A stretch of DNA of 6,664 bases from Alphaproteobacteria bacterium. GTDB lineage: Bacteria; Pseudomonadota; Alphaproteobacteria; Micavibrionales; SZUA-601. A model generated the notes under the pieces. It was given only the letters and a program-made list of their open reading frames with translations, did no database searches and was not told where the DNA came from. Shown here one piece after another: positions 1-6,664 of the stretch. The translations under genes and the position numbers were made by a program. The DNA lies in NCBI GenBank assembly GCA_028290805.1, contig JAQGJA010000142.1, forward strand, positions 1-6,664, written 5' to 3'. Position 1 is the first letter of the stretch; every line of letters begins with the position of its first letter.

Positions 1-1
1 C

Positions 2-1768
<1,767 letters not shown>

Positions 1769-1786
1769 TCTATTGAAAGACAATTT

Positions 1787-2185
1787 ATGAAACGCTTTAT
1801 TGCTTTATTCGCATTGCTGTCCTGTTTTGTTACCCATGCCGATCCGGCATTGGCGCAAAATCAGCGCGCCTTTGTCCACACCATCGTCAATCTGCGCGCC
1901 GGGCCCGGCATGCGTTATCCGACTTTGACGCAAATTCACCCCGGCGAAATCGTACAGCTTTTAGGCTGTATCGAGGGCCGTAGCTGGTGCGAAGTGGAAA
2001 CGACGGGCACGCGCGGCTTCATGTCGGGCGCTTTCCTCAGCATCACCGATACCAGCGGCCTTACCGACGACCAGGCGATGCTGGTCCCAGTTGTTTCCTT
2101 CAATCAAAAAGAATACTGGCAGGAACATTACAGCGACCGCCCATTTTACCGCCAGTCGCAACCGCGTTATAAATCGCGCCGCTGA
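1787..2185 (+). CDS. Small exported bacterial SH3-domain protein
   Basis: This 132-residue protein has a Sec signal peptide (MKR, a hydrophobic stretch FIALFALLSCFV, then a likely cut after ALA at residue 23), so it should be exported to the periplasm. Residues about 27-88 form a bacterial SH3 domain: the signature VNLRAGPGMRYPTL is followed by a PGEIVQLLG strand, a SWCEVET strand and RGFMSGAFL. Such domains usually bind peptidoglycan or other envelope ligands, but the ligand here is unknown. The C-terminal 40 residues are polar, rich in Tyr, Gln and Arg, and match nothing I know. The gene starts 18 bases after the ftsH stop with only a weak GAAAGA ribosome site, so it is probably co-transcribed with ftsH. 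Domain assignment is firm; the role is inference. Confidence 0.88.
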   Translation: MKRFIALFALLSCFVTHADPALAQNQRAFVHTIVNLRAGPGMRYPTLTQIHPGEIVQLLGCIEGRSWCEVETTGTRGFMSGAFLSITDTSGLTDDQAMLVPVVSFNQKEYWQEHYSDRPFYRQSQPRYKSRR

Positions 2186-2193
2186 TTATTTTG

Positions 2194-2771
2194 ATGCATG
2201 TTCCCGCGATTGATTTGTTGATCACAACGGACCGCCTGGTCCTGGAACCGACGGAAGAAAAACATGCGAAATAATGGTGGATGTGATCGGCGATCCTGAC
2301 CTTTATCGCTTTATCCCCTTTGATCCACCCATCTTGGAAAAACTGCAACAGCGTTACAAAAGATGGGAGGCCCGGATATCACCTGAGCAGGATGAGATCT
2401 GGTTGAACTGGGTTGCGCGGCTGAAGCCGGATGGCCCCTATATCGGTGACTTCCAGGTTGGATACAAAGAAAACCGTGAGGCGAATATCGCCTATAGGCT
2501 CGCAAAACTATACCAAAGCCAGGGCTTTGCTACAGAAGCCCTGCGGAAAATCATAGACATCCTCTTTAACAATCTTGATATCCTGTCCGTCAAAGCCTGG
2601 GTTGACACGCGGAATAAAAGATCGATTGCATTGGTTAAGAAGCTTGGTCTAATGCAAGTCGATTTCATTACAAGAGCCGATCATTTCAAAGGTGAGGACA
2701 GTGACGAATTTGTGTTTGAAATGCGCAGTGAAGACTATGGCAGAAAAGAAATTCCCCTCCCGCATGGGTAG
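2194..2771 (+). pseudogene. GNAT acetyltransferase (RimJ/RimL-like), frameshifted near its start
   Basis: GNAT enzymes move an acetyl group from acetyl-CoA to an amine; the substrate here is unknown. The main frame (ATG at 2274, 165 residues) carries the acetyl-CoA loop Q-x-x-G-x-A (YQSQGFATEA, 2514-2531) and the family's NKRSIALVKKLG segment, but lacks the usual first strand. That strand lies just upstream in another frame: ATG 2194 reads MHVPAIDLL, ITTDRLVLEP and TEEKHA, then stops at TAA 2272. Adding one G near 2268 would join the pieces as KHAEIMVDV, so a one-base deletion is the simplest explanation. The gene begins 8 bases after the SH3 gene and is visibly more AT-rich than its neighbours, which suggests later acquisition. 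Alternatives are a sequencing error, or a shortened protein starting at 2274, although no well-spaced ribosome site is seen there. No slippery heptamer was found, so programmed frameshifting is unlikely. Confidence 0.75.
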
Positions 2772-2812
2772 AGGACGTTTTTGATCTGCAACATTCCGCC
2801 ACACAGCGTGAC

Positions 2813-2840
2813 TTGAAGCCCGCCCAAAATCCGGCATATT
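2813..2840 (+). promoter_or_regulatory. Candidate promoter for glmM (possibly leaderless)
   Basis: TTGAAG (2813-2818) and CATATT (2835-2840) are separated by 16 bases and each matches four of six positions of the vegetative -35/-10 consensus. Transcription would begin about seven bases after the -10 box, at or next to the A of the glmM ATG at 2847. No Shine-Dalgarno sequence is visible before that ATG, which fits a leaderless message. Weak boxes like these also occur by chance, so this is only a candidate. Confidence 0.3.
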
Positions 2841-2846
2841 ACCCTG

Positions 2847-4202
2847 ATGAGCACACGAAAATATTTCGGCACGGACGGGATCCGGGGCCGGGCAAATACA
2901 GAACCGATGACGGCGATGACGGCCTTGCGCGTGGCGCAGGCCGCCGCCTTTTATTTCAAGCGCGAGGTGCACAACCACCGCCCCAAAGTCGTGATCGGCA
3001 AGGATACGCGCCTGTCCGGCTATATGCTGGAACAGGCGATGACCGCAGGGTTCTTGTCCATGGGCATGGATGTCACCCTGGTCGGGCCGATGCCCACACC
3101 GGCGATTGCGCAATTGACCCGAAGCCTGCGCGCCGATCTGGGTGTGATGATCTCGGCCAGCCATAACCCGTTCCAGGATAATGGCATCAAACTGTTCGGC
3201 ATGGACGGGTTTAAATTATCGGATGCGGTCGAGATGGAAATTGAACGGCTGATTGACAGCGACCTCAGCCCTCATCTGGCCGGGCCCGAAGATATCGGCC
3301 GCGCCAAACGCGTCGACGAAGAAGGCGGCCGCTATGTCGAATTCGTCAAGAACACCTTTCCCAAGAACGCCACGCTGCACGGCATGAAAATTGTCCTGGA
3401 CTGCGCTAATGGCGCCGCGTACAAAGTCGCGCCGAAAATCCTGTGGGAACTGGGCGCCGAGGTTATCGCGCTGGGCGTGGACCCGAACGGCAAGAATATC
3501 AACCGCAATTGCGGCGCCACCGACACTGTCGCCATGCAGGACGCCGTCCTTATCCATGGCGCGCATCTGGGCATTGCCCTGGATGGTGACGCCGACCGTC
3601 TGATCATGTGCGACGAAAAAGCCTGCCGCATCGATGGCGACCAGGTAATGGCGGCGATCGCGACGCACTGGCATGCATCGGGCCGCCTGACCGGTAATGG
3701 CGTGGTGATGACGGTAATGTCGAATATGGGGCTGGAAAAATATATCAGGGGATTAGGCCTGGATTTCATCCGCGCCGCCAATGGCGACCGCTATGTCATG
3801 GAGAAAATGCTGGCGGGCGGTTATAATGTCGGCGGCGAACAGACGGGCCATTTCATCACGCTGGATTACGGCACCACCGGCGACGGCCTGATGGCCGCGC
3901 TCCAGGTCCTGGCCGCCGTGCAGCAATCGGGCAAACCTGCCTCTGAAGTGCTGAACGTCTTTACTCCCTCGCCCCAAATCCTCAAGAATTTCCGCTTCAC
4001 CGGGGCCAACCCGCTGGAGACACCGCAGATCAAGGAATATCTCTCGCGCGTGACCGCAGAGATCGATGGCAAAGGCCGCATCCTGGTCCGCAAATCCGGC
4101 ACCGAATCCCTGATCCGCGTCATGGCCGAGGGGGACGATGCTGCGGAAGTGCAGCGCGTGGTAGACGGTATTTGCGGGGAGCTGGGGAAAGTTGCGGCCT
4201 GA
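2847..4202 (+). CDS. glmM: Phosphoglucosamine mutase GlmM
   Basis: GlmM converts glucosamine-6-phosphate to glucosamine-1-phosphate, the step before GlmU makes UDP-GlcNAc for peptidoglycan and lipopolysaccharide; it acts in the cytosol. The 451-residue length fits the family (about 445). The N-terminus KYFGTDGIRG is diagnostic. ISASHNP places the phosphorylated catalytic serine at residue 105 (codon 3159-3161). The magnesium loop is DGDADR (residues 246-251; E. coli has DGDGDR), the sugar-binding loop is GGEQTGH (Glu331 to His335), and the phosphate-binding loop is RKSGTESLIR (residues 415-424), with Ser where E. coli has Pro. All four functional loops are intact. ATG 2847 is chosen because homologues begin at this point; no ribosome site precedes it. 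In many proteobacteria glmM follows ftsH or folP; folP is absent from this interval. Confidence 0.98.
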   Translation: MSTRKYFGTDGIRGRANTEPMTAMTALRVAQAAAFYFKREVHNHRPKVVIGKDTRLSGYMLEQAMTAGFLSMGMDVTLVGPMPTPAIAQLTRSLRADLGVMISASHNPFQDNGIKLFGMDGFKLSDAVEMEIERLIDSDLSPHLAGPEDIGRAKRVDEEGGRYVEFVKNTFPKNATLHGMKIVLDCANGAAYKVAPKILWELGAEVIALGVDPNGKNINRNCGATDTVAMQDAVLIHGAHLGIALDGDADRLIMCDEKACRIDGDQVMAAIATHWHASGRLTGNGVVMTVMSNMGLEKYIRGLGLDFIRAANGDRYVMEKMLAGGYNVGGEQTGHFITLDYGTTGDGLMAALQVLAAVQQSGKPASEVLNVFTPSPQILKNFRFTGANPLETPQIKEYLSRVTAEIDGKGRILVRKSGTESLIRVMAEGDDAAEVQRVVDGICGELGKVAA

Positions 4203-4313
4203 TGGTTTCCGTCGTCCAATATTTGCTTCAGAACACAAAGACAGCGCATTAGACGTTATTAACACTGTTATTCTGATGAACCAAAATATACGATGAATTA
4301 TAGAACGCTTTGA

Positions 4314-4576
4314 AGACAGCTTCAGCTGCCGCAAAAGTCGCATGCAGTATGGGAGTTAAGCTGGGGAACAGTTATACCGGAATTTCATAGCAAAGGTATC
4401 GGCAAACAATTACTGGATTTCCGCTTGCACGAAATCGTGAAGCATTCAAATACGCCCAACAATTTGTTTGCGATGATCAGCACCACGCCCACAAGGCTTT
4501 ATCTTAGATGCTGGCTTTCAAAGAAGCTTTTGCTGTTAATGGAAAGAAAGTAATCCTCTACAAAAAACTCGCCTAA
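4314..4576 (+). pseudogene. Decayed GNAT acetyltransferase remnant
   Basis: The 414 bases between glmM and the minus-strand lipoprotein gene contain no intact gene, but conceptual translation shows the C-terminal half of a GNAT enzyme. From 4341 one frame reads HAVWELSWGTVIPEF and then the acetyl-CoA loop HSKGIG (4386-4403), continuing to MISTTPTRLYL (ending 4505). One extra base (A4506) shifts the frame to read DAGF, and another extra base in the TTT at 4516-4518 shifts it to FKEAFAVNGKKVILYKKLA, ending at TAA 4574. The parts join in the order expected for GNAT proteins, including the A-G-F turn. The N-terminal half is missing: MNYRTL (4293-4310) sits in the first frame before a TGA at 4311 and may be the original start. 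Positions 4203-4292 show nothing recognisable. It is clearly non-functional and is a different subfamily from the acetyltransferase upstream of glmM. Confidence 0.75.
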
Positions 4577-4616
4577 CTCTTACTAAAATAGATGGGTTGA
4601 TAAGCTGTCGTAAATA

Positions 4617-5576
4617 CTAATGCCCCACACCCGGCGCACGAACGTAATCCTTACTCCTGCCGTTATTCTGCGCTAAAATCTGCGGATCGTTCTGCAGCAG
4701 CCAGGCATGGAGTTCCGGCAGATGATCCGTGTTGATGTAATCGACATCCATCCTGACCAGCTCTTTCCACACGGCGGTCCGCGCGGCCGGATCGCGTTCG
4801 GGCGTGGCCCAGAAACGTATATCCTGGCCGTTTTCATGGGCTTTGCCCACGATATCCCTAAGCTTCTTGCGTTCCTTTTCCTCCATGGGGCCGATGCCGC
4901 GCCAGTCGAAATTCCGGTTCCAATCGGCGCTGATCAGCGGCATGACGGCGGGGCTGTATTTATGCGGCAGATCCTGGAGACGCCCATCATAAGCCGCATA
5001 GCGAATTTCCGGCCCCATTCGCAGGGACGCCTGCCGCAGAAAAGCCTGGGGCGGTCTTTTACCGGAAAGCAGCACGGTGACGGCCCCTTCCCTGACCTCT
5101 TCCACCTGATAACTGGTCAATAGGCCTGCATAGCGCTGCAAAAGATCCTCAAGCGCATAATGGGTTTCGGCCCCGCCCGATTTGACATCGATCAGCAATT
5201 GCAGGCTTTGCCCCGATTGCGGATAGATATGGCCATCATTCTTTTCCGCCATTTCCGCCAGCGGCTTTAAATAAAGCGCTTCCAGCGTGCGCCCGGGCCT
5301 TGTCGTGCCCATCGTATGGCCGACCAGCAATTCTCCGTTCACCAGGAACACATCAGCCTCAACCGTGGTAAACCCGTGCCGCAGCGCATCGAACAAGGGC
5401 GCGTCATGCTTGTAATCATTATGCGCATAGGCCCGCGTAAGAGGCGGGGACACGGGAGAAGTGTTTACCGTCGCCAGAGTGGTTTTAAGCGGCACGTCAT
5501 CCTTGGCGCAGCTGGCCATGGTCAGAGCGGTAAAGGCAAAAACGGCCAGTTTTTTAAATATTTTAAAGTCCTGCAT
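4617..5576 (-). CDS. Lipoprotein with GDPD/PI-PLC-like phosphodiesterase domain (AIM6-like)
   Basis: This 319-residue protein has a lipoprotein signal: KIFKK, a hydrophobic core, then MASC with Cys23 as the lipidated residue. Residues 24-26 are A-K-D with no Asp at +2, so by E. coli rules it would go to the outer membrane. The domain resembles the GDPD/PI-PLC superfamily, closest in my memory to proteins annotated as altered-inheritance-of-mitochondria 6 (AIM6). AHNDY (His52, Asp54), VEADVFL (Glu73, Asp75) and VGH (His87) give the His-Glu-Asp-His catalytic pattern. LLIDVKSGG (Asp130, Lys132), RFWATPE and DYINTDHL mark later strands. It probably hydrolyses a phosphodiester in the envelope, but the substrate is unknown. 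It converges with glmM and is divergent from the tRNA gene. Fold is fairly sure; specific activity is inference. Confidence 0.85.
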   Translation of the reverse strand: MQDFKIFKKLAVFAFTALTMASCAKDDVPLKTTLATVNTSPVSPPLTRAYAHNDYKHDAPLFDALRHGFTTVEADVFLVNGELLVGHTMGTTRPGRTLEALYLKPLAEMAEKNDGHIYPQSGQSLQLLIDVKSGGAETHYALEDLLQRYAGLLTSYQVEEVREGAVTVLLSGKRPPQAFLRQASLRMGPEIRYAAYDGRLQDLPHKYSPAVMPLISADWNRNFDWRGIGPMEEKERKKLRDIVGKAHENGQDIRFWATPERDPAARTAVWKELVRMDVDYINTDHLPELHAWLLQNDPQILAQNNGRSKDYVRAPGVGH

Positions 5577-5580
5577 AAGG

Positions 5581-5584
5581 CCTC
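5581..5584 (-). promoter_or_regulatory. Ribosome binding site of the AIM6-like lipoprotein gene
   Basis: On the minus strand the sequence reads TTGAGGCCTT directly before ATG (5576-5574). GAGG ends four bases before the start, a close but usable Shine-Dalgarno spacing. It supports this ATG, which also gives a complete lipoprotein signal peptide. Confidence 0.55.
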
Positions 5585-5602
5585 AACGTATGAATTGGCA
5601 TA

Positions 5603-5631
5603 TCTATAGCCCAGCTTGCGCGATATGTCAC
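5603..5631 (-). promoter_or_regulatory. Candidate promoter of the AIM6-like lipoprotein gene
   Basis: On the minus strand GTGACA (5631-5626, five of six to TTGACA) is followed after 17 bases by TATAGA (5608-5603, four of six to TATAAT). Transcription would start near 5596, giving a leader of about 20 bases that contains the GAGG site. It is divergent from the tRNA promoter, whose boxes lie 35-63 bases to the right. Confidence 0.5.
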
Positions 5632-5665
5632 TTCCATAATATGGCTGTCCAAATCAAATTAGCGC

Positions 5666-5694
5666 TTAACCTTTCTCCCAAAATCCGTTATAAG
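5666..5694 (+). promoter_or_regulatory. Candidate promoter of tRNA-Ser
   Basis: TTAACC (5666-5671, four of six) and TATAAG (5689-5694, five of six) are separated by exactly 17 bases. Transcription would start near 5701, about 11 bases before the mature tRNA 5' end, which is typical for a stable RNA gene. Confidence 0.55.
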
Positions 5695-5711
5695 GTCCCT
5701 CTATCCAGTGC

Positions 5712-5801
5712 GGAGAGGTGGCCGAGCGGTTGAAGGCGCACGCCTGGAAAGTGTGTGTACGGGAAACCGTACCGAGAGTTCGAATCTCTTCCTCTCCGCC
5801 A
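5712..5801 (+). tRNA. tRNA-Ser, anticodon GGA
   Basis: The 90-base gene folds as a class II (long variable arm) tRNA. The acceptor stem GGAGAGG (5712-5718) pairs perfectly with CCTCTCC (5791-5797), followed by discriminator G5798 and an encoded CCA (5799-5801). The anticodon stem CACGC/GTGTG carries loop CTGGAAA, with anticodon GGA at 5746-5748, reading UCC and UCU serine codons. The variable arm is a perfect six-pair stem, GTACGG/CCGTAC, closed by a GAAA loop. The T arm is GAGAG-TTCGAAT-CTCTT (5774-5790). It closely matches E. coli tRNA-Ser(GGA) as I recall it. Its 3' end probably doubles as the attachment site of the element that begins next to it; since the gene is complete, the element kept it functional. 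Confidence 0.96.
5774..5801 (+). other. Putative attachment site (attL core) in the tRNA-Ser 3' end
   Basis: P4-family integrases commonly recombine within the T arm to 3' end of a tRNA gene, and such an integrase begins 164 bases to the right, reading away from the tRNA. The T-arm to CCA segment is therefore the most likely core. Exact limits cannot be fixed because the matching attR copy would lie beyond the window; no second copy was seen inside it. Confidence 0.45.
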
Positions 5802-5912
5802 TTTAAAGATATTATAAAATCCCAAGACATCCAAAAAGACGTTGAAATCTAAACAATAAAGCGATTATATTGTTCATAGCCGTCCGTTGGCGTTTCGTAC
5901 AATCCAGAAAAT

Positions 5913-5963
5913 CTGGGGGCATCACTGGGGGCATATCTTAGACCGCTGGAATTTGTGCCCCCA
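5913..5963. repeat. Three copies of TGGGGGCA before the integrase (two direct, one inverted)
   Basis: CTGGGGGCAT occurs twice as direct repeats at 5913-5922 and 5925-5934, starting 12 bases apart. The core TGGGGGCA recurs inverted as TGCCCCCA at 5956-5963, ending one base before the integrase ATG. The inverted copy can pair with either direct copy to form an eight-base-pair stem, with a 22-base loop for the nearer one. I recall similar G-run repeats next to integrases of this family. They could be integrase arm-binding sites, autoregulatory operators, or a hairpin that limits integrase translation; the sequence does not decide between these. Confidence 0.6.
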
Positions 5964-5964
5964 A

Positions 5965-6664
5965 ATGAAACTTAACGACCGCCTCTGCAAGAATGCCCTC
6001 CCCGGGGACAAAGCCCGCAAGCTGGCCGATGGTGGCGGGCTGTATCTGGAGGTCACTTCCAGCGGCTCAAAATACTGGCGGCTCAAGTACCGTTTCGGCG
6101 GCAAGGAAAACAGGCTGGCGCTCGGAGTTTACCCGGTAGTCGGACTGAAAGAAGCGAGGGAAAAGGCTCTGGCTGCAAAACGAGGGCTGGATGCCGGGAT
6201 TGACCCCTCTCGTGCCAAGCGCAGCGCAAAGCTGGCTCAGCGCTTTGACCAATCCAACAGTTTCGAGGCGGTTGCCCGGGCATGGCATGAGCATCACAAG
6301 GTGAAGTGGTCGCCTAATACAGCCAATAACAACATTCATAGGCTGGAAGCCGATATCTTTCCGGTCATAGGCCCCTTGCCTATAAAAGAGATCAGCCTGA
6401 AACAGCTTCTTGTCCCCTTGCATCGGATTGAAGCACGGGGAGCGCCTGACATGGCCCGCCGTTGTTTCTCGCTTTGCAATCAGGTATTCCGCTATGCCGT
6501 GGTGCAGGACATTATCAACCGGAACCCCGCTGCCAATATCAAGCCGACCGATGTTATGAAGCCCTACAAGAAGGGCAACTTCGCTGCTATCGATGCAAAG
6601 CAACTGCCGGACTTCGTCAAAAACTTGAGAGAGAACAAAGCCCGGCTGTTCCCGACAACCCTGC
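5965..6664 (+). CDS. P4-type tyrosine integrase, 3' end missing
   Basis: This is a site-specific recombinase that inserts and excises a mobile element at a tRNA gene. The frame is open to the window end; 233 residues are visible of an expected roughly 400. Residues 1-90 are the arm-DNA-binding domain of the P4 family (DUF4102 type): KLADGGGLYLEV, SGSKYWRLKYRF, LALGVYPVVGLKEAR and GIDPSRAK are hallmark segments. Residues about 98-185 form the SAM-like core-binding domain (SFEAVARAWHEHH, VFRYAVVQ, NRNPAANIKP). The catalytic domain has just begun; its Arg, His and Tyr residues lie beyond the window, so activity cannot be judged. ATG 5965 is chosen because family members begin at this point; TTG 5953 is an in-frame alternative. 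No clear ribosome site is seen, and the inverted repeat sits directly before the start. It lies just downstream of tRNA-Ser, on the same strand. Confidence 0.93.
   Translation, partial: MKLNDRLCKNALPGDKARKLADGGGLYLEVTSSGSKYWRLKYRFGGKENRLALGVYPVVGLKEAREKALAAKRGLDAGIDPSRAKRSAKLAQRFDQSNSFEAVARAWHEHHKVKWSPNTANNNIHRLEADIFPVIGPLPIKEISLKQLLVPLHRIEARGAPDMARRCFSLCNQVFRYAVVQDIINRNPAANIKPTDVMKPYKKGNFAAIDAKQLPDFVKNLRENKARLFPTTL

Noticed and set aside
2252..2276. Programmed frameshifting as the explanation for the split GNAT gene
   Set aside because: No slippery heptamer, downstream hairpin or internal Shine-Dalgarno was seen, and GNAT genes are not a known class of programmed frameshift genes; a simple deletion fits better.
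4203..4313. Short reading frame after glmM (FASEHKDSALDVINTVIL)
   Set aside because: It has no start codon context, ends at TGA near 4294, and matches no family I know; it is left as non-coding or degraded sequence.
3216..4343. Minus-strand open frames opposite glmM
   Set aside because: They are antisense to an intact glmM with all four functional loops, show no recognisable domain, and have low-complexity composition typical of shadow frames.
4577..4616. Transcription terminator between the convergent glmM side and the lipoprotein gene
   Set aside because: No GC-rich hairpin followed by a T-run could be found on either strand here.
5316..5733. Plus-strand open frames across the 5' part of the lipoprotein gene and into the tRNA
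   Set aside because: One runs into the tRNA gene and both oppose a lipoprotein with a clear signal sequence and promoter; neither resembles a protein family.
5873..5903. Integrase promoter with TACAAT (5898-5903) as -10
   Set aside because: The -10 box is good, but no acceptable -35 box occurs at 16-18 bases upstream, so it is too weak to list as a feature.
6067..6603. 178-codon minus-strand open frame opposite the integrase
   Set aside because: The plus strand encodes a clear P4-type integrase across the same bases; the antisense translation matches nothing I recognise.

Overview
The window looks like a chromosomal segment of a proteobacterium, most likely an alphaproteobacterium. The FtsH sequence is the main reason: it has the LGMVM and EYETLSGDEI wording that I recall from rhizobial/Brucella-type FtsH. 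Composition is moderately GC-rich, with more AT-rich stretches at the acetyltransferase gene, the 4.2-4.6 kb gap and the strip after the tRNA. I cannot name a genus.

Layout, left to right. (1) The 5'-truncated membrane protease gene ftsH (2-1768). (2) 18 bases later, a small exported SH3-domain protein (1787-2185). (3) A GNAT acetyltransferase gene whose first 25 codons are out of frame with the rest because one base appears to be missing (2194-2771). (4) glmM, phosphoglucosamine mutase of peptidoglycan/LPS precursor synthesis (2847-4202). (5) A 414-base stretch with no intact gene but a decayed second GNAT acetyltransferase (about 4314-4576). (6) On the minus strand, a lipoprotein with a GDPD/PI-PLC-like phosphodiesterase fold related to the fungal AIM6 family (4617-5576). 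(7) A tRNA-Ser(GGA) gene (5712-5801) with a recognisable promoter, divergent from the lipoprotein promoter. (8) A P4-type tyrosine integrase (5965 to the window end, 3' truncated) preceded by three copies of TGGGGGCA.

The left two thirds are housekeeping: ftsH and glmM are neighbours in many proteobacteria (in E. coli with folP between them). Here the interval holds the SH3 protein and the broken acetyltransferase instead. Envelope themes recur: membrane proteolysis, an exported SH3 protein, amino-sugar precursor synthesis and a lipoprotein.

The right end is the edge of an integrated element. tRNA-Ser followed closely by a P4-family integrase reading away from it is the classic arrangement of a genomic island or prophage in a tRNA 3' end. 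Any cargo lies beyond position 6664, so no novel multi-gene system can be demonstrated here. The most useful observations are the two damaged acetyltransferases flanking glmM, the island boundary with its repeats, and a possibly leaderless glmM transcript.
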